Under the pieces are notes generated by a model that worked only from the letters and a program-made list of their open reading frames with translations, had not been told where the DNA came from and searched no databases. Positions 53,882 to 61,381 of a DNA stretch of 64,000 nt are shown in pieces. A program made the translations under genes and the position numbers. Within the stretch, counting starts at the first letter, position 1, and each line of letters begins with the position of its first letter. Source of the stretch: Flavobacterium aquicola (lineage in GTDB: Bacteria; Bacteroidota; Bacteroidia; Flavobacteriales; Flavobacteriaceae); assembly GCF_003385115.1 (NCBI RefSeq), contig NZ_QUNI01000005.1:4446-68445 (forward strand). The letters run 5' to 3'.

Positions 53882-56152
53882 CTAAAGATTAAGACTCGCC
53901 TTAAACATCCTGAGTTCTTCCCAGGAGAATTTATCACCGTATTTTTCTTTTAACGGAGAAACCGATTCTTCTTTGTATCCTTCAAAGGCATCACTGAGTG
54001 CGAGTACTCTCTCTTCGGGCAGGACTTCGCTGATGGTTATAGTTCTCGACTGAATGAGTTTTGTGAGATGAGTCATTATCGTTTCCTGATTGTACTTTCG
54101 GATGATGGCAATTTCCTGAATAGTCTTTTTTTCCAGCCAAAGTTCATACGTAAGATCGACCGTCGATTTTTTTGGTTCCTTGCTGCCGGTTTTTTTCGTA
54201 CCATAACGTTCGGCATCCTTTTCATCTTCAATCAGGGTGATGTTCAGTTTTTTGAAATCTTCAAAAACCCTTTCCATCTTGATGGTTTTGTACTGTTTGA
54301 TTTCGGGCGAGGTTAATTTTTCCTTAGAAATCGCTTCACCGCTTACCAATGTAGCCACCATCAGTTTGGCTTTCATAAGCTGCAGGACGGCCTTAGTCTG
54401 TAAATCTTCCAGAACAACCAGTTCGTCATAAAAGGCTTTGGCTTTCTTGAGGCGCTTTACTTCTTCAATTTTCCACAGAATTTCATAGACCAGCTGATCC
54501 ATCGGAGCCATGAAGTAATTGAAAGCAGCATTGATCCGCTCCGAAATATGATTGAATTCCAGCTGTTCGCTGTGGAACAATTTGTCCAGCTGCAACAAAA
54601 ACCGTGATGATGGGTCCAGCAGCTGCCAGATGACTCCCGCCTGATTTTGGGCCCAGACAGCATGCTTCGATTTGGCTGAATTTTCGGCATCCTCGTTATA
54701 ACTGAACTGGTGGTTGCGCCATTCCTGCGCCAATATATTCCAGTCGAAACTGTTTTTCAGATAGTTAAGAATAAAGTTTTTGGTTTCTCTCTTTAAGGCA
54801 TTCGCCAAAATTTCCTCCGATGCTTTATTCTCGGCATAATCCATCACATCCTGGTCGTTTGAAATCCCATTCATACGCAGCGGAGAAAGCAAAATAAGCC
54901 CGTTTAAGGAACGCAAACGCGATAACGCAACATAGGCCTGCCCAGGCAGAAAAACTTGCGATACATCGAGCGCAGCTTTGTCAAAAGTTAGTCCCTGGCT
55001 TTTGTGAACCGTAATCGCCCACGCCAACTTGATGGGATAATGCACAAAAGTTCCCAAAACTTCCTCTTCTATTTCCTTAGTCAGCTCATTAACAGTATAT
55101 CTGATGTTTTGCCATTCATACCGGTCAACTTCTATCGTTTTATCCTCGTCAGGAAAGTGAACCCAGATTTCTTTGGAAGTCATATTTTTTACCACACCCA
55201 TTTTTCCGTTGAAATAGTTTTTCTCCTGAGAAAGGTCGTTTTTAACAAACATGATCTGTGCGCCTTCCTTCAGCACCAGATTGGGATCAACAGGATATAT
55301 CTTCTCTGGAAAATCACCAGTAATTACCGGCAGAAAAGTAGTCTGCTTTCCCTCTAGATCTTCCAGCGACTGGGTATTCATAACATCGGCCTTGGCATTG
55401 TGAGTGGTCAGCGTGATGTAACCTTTGTTAGCCTTCAGGTCAAAATCTGGTTTTACAAATTCATTCAGCATCTGGATATCCACGGGAGTTATCTCGTTAT
55501 TACGCAGATTATTCAAAACCGAAATGAAACGGTCATCTGTCTGGCGATAAATTTTGGACAGTTCTATATACAAAGGCGGATACCGCTGTATAACATGGGC
55601 ATGAAAAAAGAATTTCCCTTTGTAATACGTGCGCAGCGTACGCCATTCCTCATCCCGGATAATTGGCGGCAGCTGCAGTAAGTCGCCAATAAACAATACC
55701 TGCACACCCCCAAACGGACGGGAATTTTTCCTCACGGACTGCATCATGAAATCCATAGCATCGAGCAAATCTGCACGTAACATACTGACTTCGTCAATGA
55801 TAAGCAGCTGCATGTTCTGAATAACGGCGCGTTTCTGTCCGCTCATTTTAAAATGCCTGCGCAGGGTGGCTTTGGTTTCAAACTTAGTAGTGTCCGAAAA
55901 CTGCGGGGCTGAATTATCCGGTATAAAACCGCCAAAAGGCAGCTGAAACATAGAATGTATCGTAACACCGCCAGCATTAAGAGCGGCAATTCCAGTTGGT
56001 GCCACTACCACCGTATTCTTGTGCGTAGTAGCAATAATTTCTTTTAAAAGCGTGGTTTTACCCGTTCCTGCCTTCCCAGTAAGGAATACAGACTGCTGTG
56101 TCTGGTTAATAAAACGCAGCGCATAAGAAGCGGCTTCTGAAATTGATTGCAT
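53882..56152 (-). CDS. PIF1/RecD-like DNA helicase with HTH C-terminal domain
   Basis: 756 residues. Walker A GKAGTGKTT (26-34), APTGIAALNAGGVTIHS, Walker B LLIIDEVSMLRADL and the late motif WAITVHKSQGLTFDKA define a superfamily 1B helicase of the PIF1 group. The C-terminal ~90 residues (DLTYELWLEKKTIQEIAIIR) form a helix-turn-helix of the HTH_40 type found behind RecQ and PIF1 helicases. It would unwind DNA 5' to 3' in repair or replication restart. It is monocistronic, with the repeat block downstream. Confidence 0.88.
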   Translation of the reverse strand: MQSISEAASYALRFINQTQQSVFLTGKAGTGKTTLLKEIIATTHKNTVVVAPTGIAALNAGGVTIHSMFQLPFGGFIPDNSAPQFSDTTKFETKATLRRHFKMSGQKRAVIQNMQLLIIDEVSMLRADLLDAMDFMMQSVRKNSRPFGGVQVLFIGDLLQLPPIIRDEEWRTLRTYYKGKFFFHAHVIQRYPPLYIELSKIYRQTDDRFISVLNNLRNNEITPVDIQMLNEFVKPDFDLKANKGYITLTTHNAKADVMNTQSLEDLEGKQTTFLPVITGDFPEKIYPVDPNLVLKEGAQIMFVKNDLSQEKNYFNGKMGVVKNMTSKEIWVHFPDEDKTIEVDRYEWQNIRYTVNELTKEIEEEVLGTFVHYPIKLAWAITVHKSQGLTFDKAALDVSQVFLPGQAYVALSRLRSLNGLILLSPLRMNGISNDQDVMDYAENKASEEILANALKRETKNFILNYLKNSFDWNILAQEWRNHQFSYNEDAENSAKSKHAVWAQNQAGVIWQLLDPSSRFLLQLDKLFHSEQLEFNHISERINAAFNYFMAPMDQLVYEILWKIEEVKRLKKAKAFYDELVVLEDLQTKAVLQLMKAKLMVATLVSGEAISKEKLTSPEIKQYKTIKMERVFEDFKKLNITLIEDEKDAERYGTKKTGSKEPKKSTVDLTYELWLEKKTIQEIAIIRKYNQETIMTHLTKLIQSRTITISEVLPEERVLALSDAFEGYKEESVSPLKEKYGDKFSWEELRMFKASLNL

Positions 56153-56230
56153 GGAGCGTAAATTTAAACGAATAAAAAAACCTTCAACTATAATAAGATG
56201 AAGGTTTTATGAATTTATTAGAACCGAAAA

Positions 56231-56788
56231 TTACTTTTTATCTTCTTCAGTTTTAGTTCCTGATTTATATTTATCATTCAATAATTTGATGATGTCTTTT
56301 GTAATGTCATAAGAATCCTTAGCATACAAAACAGTAGCAGCATCACCGGTACCGTAGATATAGTCATATCCTTTTTCTTTACCGTAATCTTTGATGAATT
56401 TTTTAACTCCTTTTACAAGAGAATCCATTTCTTTACCGCTTTCCTGCTGCAATTGCATCTGAAGACCTTGCTGTGCTTGAGCTAACTGCTGCTCTCTGCG
56501 CTGTAATTCAGCTCCTTTCTTTTGAGCCCATTCTTGACCGTTAGCCTGAGCATTTTGCTGAAAACTAGAAGCTTCCTGCTTAAATCTTGAGATTTCAGCT
56601 TCTAATTGTCTACCTTTTTCTGCTGCCTGTCCTTTATATTTTGCTTCTAAGTCTTTAGTTTCATTGTATTCTTTCATCAGCTCTGCTGTATCCACATAAG
56701 CCGTTTTAAAATCCTTTACTTCTGGAGCTTTTTTATCACAAGAAATAAGTGATATTGAGATGGCGATAAATAATAATACTTTCTTCAT
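56231..56788 (-). CDS. OmpH/Skp-like lipoprotein
   Basis: 185 residues with a lipoprotein signal (IAISISLISC, Cys17). The coiled-coil body (GRQLEAEISRFKQEASSFQQ; KGAELQRREQQLAQAQQGLQ) and the end segment YDYIYGTGDAATVLYAKDSY are those of the OmpH/Skp chaperone family, which guards outer-membrane proteins in the periplasm. Lipid anchoring is a difference from soluble Skp and is common among Bacteroidetes paralogues. Confidence 0.85.
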   Translation of the reverse strand: MKKVLLFIAISISLISCDKKAPEVKDFKTAYVDTAELMKEYNETKDLEAKYKGQAAEKGRQLEAEISRFKQEASSFQQNAQANGQEWAQKKGAELQRREQQLAQAQQGLQMQLQQESGKEMDSLVKGVKKFIKDYGKEKGYDYIYGTGDAATVLYAKDSYDITKDIIKLLNDKYKSGTKTEEDKK

Positions 56789-57227
56789 TTTAGTGTATTT
56801 CTAGTTTTTTTAGGTATGGGTGACAAAAATATAAAAAAATAGATAGGATTGATAAAAACTTTCACAAAAGCACAAAATAATATCCATCGATTTTAATTAT
56901 AAATACATTTAATTTTAATAAATTTTAATTATAAACATTAATTAATGACCTATTCAAAAATAGTACAGATTTGAAATTAAAAAAATTACGGTCAATAATT
57001 TTTTCATTAAACCACAAAACTGCCATTTAAATTCCAGCAAAGATTAATAATTTTAATACAATTAAATCCTTCTGTTGTAATCACAACTGCACAGTAAACA
57101 TAATAAATCTAGCCAGCATCTGAAATTAAAATACTGCTTTTAACATTAATTTAGCCTAGTCAAAAAAAAGAGATAAATTACTATTGAGCAGTTTATAAAC
57201 TCCCGCCAGACCACGGTTTAGCTATTT
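56789..57227. other. AT-rich intergenic region
   Basis: 439 bases with no gene. The only structure I noticed is the perfect palindrome AGTTTATAAACT (57190-57201). Confidence 0.6.
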
Positions 57228-58076
57228 TTACTTATTGTGTATAATGTAAATATGGGAAGAAAATTCCATATTTTTCTTTGCTTTCCAATTTGACTTTAGT
57301 CCAATAAAAAAAGCTTTCAAATAATTCATTTTTCCGTTTTTGTATTTTTCAGAAAGCAAGCTTACGTAAAACGAATCAAATTTCATTGGCAATACTTTTT
57401 CAAGTTTCATATTTTCTTTAGCAAAAAGTAATTCGATTGCCTTTTTCGAAAAATGCCAAAAGTGAATCGGCACATCATATGCCGCCCAGAAATTTCCGTA
57501 ATGCTTTGCATCAAAAGATTTGAAATTAGGAACTGCGACAATCAAAGTACCTGTAGGCTTTAATAATCGCTTCAATTCTTTAATTTGTTCTTCAAGATTT
57601 GGAACGTGTTCCAAAACATGCCACATCGAAATAATATCAAAAGAGTGACTTTCCAGTTCGGATGTATTTTCAACAAAAGATACTCCTTTACTTTTTGCAA
57701 TTGCTTTTGCTTTATCACTTGGTTCGGTTCCCATAGTTTTCCAGCCGTCTTTTCCAGCAACAGCCAAAAATTCTCCAGTACCCGCTCCAATATCCAAAAT
57801 AGACCCTTTTGAAGGCTGATACGAATTAATTAAATCTAGTTTATTTTTTAGAGCAATATTTTTTACGAAATGATACGCTTTTTCAAATAATGATCTTTTT
57901 GAATCAGTGTGCGAAATATAATCGGCACTTTCGTAATAGCTGCCTAAAATATCTAAACTTGGCTGCGGATGCGTAACCAGCATATCCAAAGTTTCGTCAT
58001 GATACAAATCGAAAGTTTCCTGAGAAACGGAATAATCTTTTACAGTAAGAAAATGTTTTTTGTTTGTAATATCCAT
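57228..58076 (-). CDS. Class I SAM-dependent methyltransferase
   Basis: 282 residues. The SAM-binding motif I is ILDIGAGTGEFLA (about 93-105). Further motifs are FDIISMWHVLEHVPNLEEQI and GTLIVAVPNFKSFDAKHYG, of the Methyltransf_23 type often acting on lipids, quinones or polysaccharides. The N-terminal ~85 residues are a separate region (CxxC-free) that may set the substrate. The substrate cannot be told from sequence. Confidence 0.85.
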   Translation of the reverse strand: MDITNKKHFLTVKDYSVSQETFDLYHDETLDMLVTHPQPSLDILGSYYESADYISHTDSKRSLFEKAYHFVKNIALKNKLDLINSYQPSKGSILDIGAGTGEFLAVAGKDGWKTMGTEPSDKAKAIAKSKGVSFVENTSELESHSFDIISMWHVLEHVPNLEEQIKELKRLLKPTGTLIVAVPNFKSFDAKHYGNFWAAYDVPIHFWHFSKKAIELLFAKENMKLEKVLPMKFDSFYVSLLSEKYKNGKMNYLKAFFIGLKSNWKAKKNMEFSSHIYIIHNK

Positions 58077-58164
58077 TATTGTTTTTAAATAAATAATTTC
58101 AGCACTATCGAAAAGCTGAAAAGAAATTCTTTTAATTTTATTGGGTTTGAAAAATATTAATTTA

Positions 58165-58632
58165 TTATGTTCTCTCCCATCTTATTTTTACAGCAGAAAT
58201 TTTTTCATTTTCCAGCCGTATATTCTCGTTCACAATAAATCCGCACTTAGTATAAAACGCTAATGGAGATAAATATTGTTTTTTATTTCTTTTGAAATAA
58301 TTCTGATGATCAGTCACCCAACCGTTCAAAACTAAATTATCCTTTTTCAATTCTTCAAGCAAAAGTATTCCAAAACCTTTTCCTTGTAATTTGGTATCAA
58401 TTATAATTCCGAACCAATTTTGATCTTCTCGTAAAAAGGTAAAAGCCCAGCCCATCAATTGTTTTAAATCGTCAATCAGCAAATAATGTTTTAAGTTCGA
58501 AAGATCTGCTAAATACTTTTCAAATTCTTTTAAATCATTATAACAGATTCTCTCAGGATATTCAGAATTCCAAAGTTTAAATAACCTTTGCTTCTGTTCC
58601 AAAGTTAAAATACTTGTTTGAACAATATTCAT
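58165..58632 (-). CDS. GNAT family acetyltransferase
   Basis: 155 residues. The acetyl-CoA loop lies in GIIIDTKLQGKGFGILLLEE (the Q-x-x-G-x-G core is QGKGFG), and the end has SPLAFYTKCGFIVNENIRLE, the usual GNAT last strands. The acceptor is unknown. It stands alone, between the methyltransferase and mnmG. Confidence 0.82.
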   Translation of the reverse strand: MNIVQTSILTLEQKQRLFKLWNSEYPERICYNDLKEFEKYLADLSNLKHYLLIDDLKQLMGWAFTFLREDQNWFGIIIDTKLQGKGFGILLLEELKKDNLVLNGWVTDHQNYFKRNKKQYLSPLAFYTKCGFIVNENIRLENEKISAVKIRWERT

Positions 58633-58685
58633 TTTTTAAATCATTAAAAACCTATTAACTCAACAAATATAGGCAATACAGCAGT

Positions 58686-58701
58686 AGTTTCACGTGGAAC
58701 A
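58686..58701. other. parS-like site 1
   Basis: AGTTTCACGTGGAACA differs only in its first base from TGTTNCACGTGNAACA, the ParB centromere site. Confidence 0.7.
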
Positions 58702-58806
58702 TAAAGATTTTAGATATATGATTAATGAATGTTGATTTTAGATTTAAAACTAAATTGTTACAAATGATTTAAACTTAAGAACCAGATATCAGAAATTTAA
58801 AAAAAT

Positions 58807-58874
58807 CTCAATTCTGAAATCTCATTCTGAAATCTCATTCTGAAATCTCAATTCTGAAATCTGCAATCTAAAAT
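58807..58874. repeat. Tandem 13-14-bp repeats after mnmG
   Basis: Five units of CTCA(A)TTCTGAAAT type, the last degenerate, ending two bases before the mnmG stop codon. Probably a simple slippage repeat. Confidence 0.75.
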
Positions 58875-58876
58875 CC

Positions 58877-60748
58877 CTATCTCCCCATATAAATCAAAAG
58901 CACAGAAATATCACTTGGCGAAACACCGCTGATTCTTGAAGCTTGAGAAATAGTCACAGGTTTAATTTTATTCAATTTTTGCTTTGCCTCGATCGACATC
59001 GATTTGATTTTATTATAATCAAAATCTTCAGGGATTTTCACATCTTCTAATCTTGTCAGCTTATCAGCATTATTTCTTTCTTTTTCGATATAACCGGAAT
59101 ATTTAACTTGAATTTCGGCTTGCTCTAAAATTTCCTGATCAAGATCATTCGAAGCAACATATTCCTTTACTTTTTCAAATTTTAAAATATCTTCCAAATC
59201 AATTTGTGGTCTAGAGAATATTTTAAACATTTTATCTCCCTGCGAAATTAAAGCAGATTCTTTCTCTTCAAGAATCGGATTTGTTTCTGCAACCGAAATA
59301 CTTGTCTCTTTGAAAAAAGAAACCATTTTTTCAGATTCATTCAATTTACGTTCCATTCGTCGTAAACGCGCTTCTGAAGCCAAACCAATTTCATACGACA
59401 AAGGCGTTAATCTAAAATCGGCATTATCCTGACGAAGTAATGTTCTATATTCCGCTCTAGACGTAAACATACGATAAGGCTCTTCAGTTCCTTTCGTAAT
59501 CAAGTCATCAATCAAAACTCCAATATAGGCTTCGTCTCTTTTTAAAATCAACGGCGCTTTGTCATGCACTTTCAAATGCGCATTAATTCCAGCCATCAAA
59601 CCTTGAGAAGCCGCTTCTTCATAACCAGTTGTTCCATTAATCTGTCCAGCGAAATATAAACCTTCAACTAACTTCGTTTCCAAAGTATGTTTTAATTGCG
59701 TCGGCGGGAAATAATCATATTCGATTGCATAGCCAGGACGAAAGAATTTTACATTTTCAAAACCGGCAACTGTACGCAACGCTTTAAATTGAATATCTTC
59801 CGGCAACGAAGTAGAAAAACCATTTACATAAACCTCACAAGTATTCCATCCTTCTGGCTCTACAAAAAGCTGATGGCGCTCTTTATCAGCGAAACGATTT
59901 ATTTTATCTTCAATCGAAGGACAGTATCTTGGACCAATACTTTTTATTCTTCCGTTAAACATCGGAGAACGATCAAATCCTTCTCTCAAAATATTATGCA
60001 CCTCATTCGAGGTATATGTCATGTGACAAGATTTTTGAAATTCCAAAGGCTTCGTCAAATCTGAATAAGAAAACTTGTCTGGCTTTGCATCCCCTTTTTC
60101 TTCATTCATTTTAGAATAATCCAAAGAACGTCCATCAACTCGCGGAGGTGTTCCTGTTTTCATTCTTCCCGCTTCAAATCCTGCTTGAACCAAATCTTCA
60201 GTAATCCCGAAAGCTGCGCTTTCTCCAGCACGACCTCCGCCAAATTGCTTTTCTCCAATATGGATCAAACCATTCAAAAAAGTCCCGTTTGTCAAAACCA
60301 CAGATTTTGATCGAATCTCCACTCCCAACGAAGTTCTGATTCCTTTTATCTTTCCGTTTTCAATTATCAAACCTTTTACCATTTCTTGATAAAAATCCAA
60401 ATTCGGAGTTCCTTCCAACATCATTCTCCATTCTTCGGCAAAACGCATTCGATCACTTTGAACTCTCGGAGACCACATTGCAGGACCTTTTGATTTATTC
60501 AGCATCTTGAACTGAATCGCTGTTCGATCTGAAACAATTCCGGAGTAACCACCAAGCGCATCGATCTCACGAACAATTTGGCCTTTTGCAATTCCGCCCA
60601 TTGCAGGATTACAGGACATTTGTGCAATGTTCTGCAAACTCATTGTAACCAATAAAGTTTTAGATCCCAAATTTGCTGCCGCTGCCGCGGCCTCAGAACC
60701 TGCGTGACCCGCACCCACCACAATTACATCATACTCTTCTAAAAACAT
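58877..60748 (-). CDS. mnmG: tRNA uridine-5-carboxymethylaminomethyl modification enzyme MnmG (GidA)
   Basis: 623 residues, full length. The FAD motif VIVVGAGHAGSEAA is at the start, the MSCNPAMGGIAKGQIVREID segment is the GidA signature, and FAGQINGTTGYEEAASQGL is another. With MnmE it modifies the wobble uridine of several tRNAs. In many bacteria mnmG lies near the origin of replication and the par genes; the parS-like sites on both sides agree with that. Confidence 0.97.
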   Translation of the reverse strand: MFLEEYDVIVVGAGHAGSEAAAAAANLGSKTLLVTMSLQNIAQMSCNPAMGGIAKGQIVREIDALGGYSGIVSDRTAIQFKMLNKSKGPAMWSPRVQSDRMRFAEEWRMMLEGTPNLDFYQEMVKGLIIENGKIKGIRTSLGVEIRSKSVVLTNGTFLNGLIHIGEKQFGGGRAGESAAFGITEDLVQAGFEAGRMKTGTPPRVDGRSLDYSKMNEEKGDAKPDKFSYSDLTKPLEFQKSCHMTYTSNEVHNILREGFDRSPMFNGRIKSIGPRYCPSIEDKINRFADKERHQLFVEPEGWNTCEVYVNGFSTSLPEDIQFKALRTVAGFENVKFFRPGYAIEYDYFPPTQLKHTLETKLVEGLYFAGQINGTTGYEEAASQGLMAGINAHLKVHDKAPLILKRDEAYIGVLIDDLITKGTEEPYRMFTSRAEYRTLLRQDNADFRLTPLSYEIGLASEARLRRMERKLNESEKMVSFFKETSISVAETNPILEEKESALISQGDKMFKIFSRPQIDLEDILKFEKVKEYVASNDLDQEILEQAEIQVKYSGYIEKERNNADKLTRLEDVKIPEDFDYNKIKSMSIEAKQKLNKIKPVTISQASRISGVSPSDISVLLIYMGR

Positions 60749-60798
60749 TTTCTTTTATATTAATCCTTTTCAAAAGGAATTATGAATTTTCAAATCTA

Positions 60799-60814
60799 CG
60801 TTCCACGTGAAACA
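60799..60814. other. parS-like site 2
   Basis: CGTTCCACGTGAAACA, 15 of 16 positions as in TGTTCCACGTGAAACA. It lies about 50 bases upstream of mnmG, within its likely promoter or leader. Confidence 0.8.
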
Positions 60815-60846
60815 CTTTAACTACTTTACATATAAAATTCTAAATA

Positions 60847-60862
60847 CGTTCCACGTGGAACA
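60847..60862. other. parS-like site 3
   Basis: CGTTCCACGTGGAACA, 15 of 16 with the same degenerate consensus, and nearly a perfect palindrome. Spacing from site 2 is 48 bases. Confidence 0.8.
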
Positions 60863-60911
60863 CAAAAACAAAACTTAAATTTTAATCTAAAATTTTTCAA
60901 AAAAAACTTAA

Positions 60912-60927
60912 CGTTCCGCGTGTAACG
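60912..60927. other. Degenerate parS-like site 4
   Basis: CGTTCCGCGTGTAACG keeps the flanks but has changes in the core. It lies 65 bases after site 3 and 54 bases before site 5, so it fits the series. Confidence 0.5.
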
Positions 60928-60961
60928 TAATACTTTTTATATAATTTTGATAGGTTTGAAT

Positions 60962-61381
60962 CTACTGTTCCACGTGAAACATAGCAATTTTTTCATCTTC
61001 TTTACTTCGCATTAAAGCTTCGTCTCCTTCCGATTTATCTTTATATCCACAGTAATGTAAAACACCATGAACCAATACACGTTTCAATTCATCTTCAAAA
61101 CTTGTATTATAATCCTTTGAGTTATCTGAAACTCTTTCTACAGAAACAAAAATATCACCACTAATTTCGTTACCCATTGTATAATCGAAACTGATAATAT
61201 CTGTAAGCGTGTCGTGATTAAGATACTCAAGGTTAATCTTGTGAAGGTATTCATCATCACAAAAGATGTAATTGATTTCACCCTCAGTTTTATTTTCTGA
61301 AACTATTACGGAACTTAACCAAGTGGCTATTGCCTCTTCATTCTCTAACGTGAATTCCGATTCGTAATTAAAATTGATCAT
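60962..61381 (-). CDS. ybeY: Endoribonuclease YbeY (16S rRNA 3' maturation)
   Basis: 139 residues. The zinc motif HGVLHYCGYKD provides His105 and His109; the third ligand position, usually His, is Asp115 here. YbeY acts in 16S rRNA 3' maturation and ribosome quality control. The gene overlaps the DUF4175 stop by four bases (ATGA), so the two are co-translated. Its last residues, MFHVEQ, are encoded by a parS site, so the ParB site has shaped the end of the protein. Confidence 0.92.
   Translation of the reverse strand: MINFNYESEFTLENEEAIATWLSSVIVSENKTEGEINYIFCDDEYLHKINLEYLNHDTLTDIISFDYTMGNEISGDIFVSVERVSDNSKDYNTSFEDELKRVLVHGVLHYCGYKDKSEGDEALMRSKEDEKIAMFHVEQ
60966..60981. other. Perfect parS site, inside the ybeY coding end
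   Basis: TGTTCCACGTGAAACA equals the Bacillus-type parS exactly. Read on the minus strand it supplies the codons for Met-Phe-His-Val-Glu at the end of YbeY. Confidence 0.88.
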
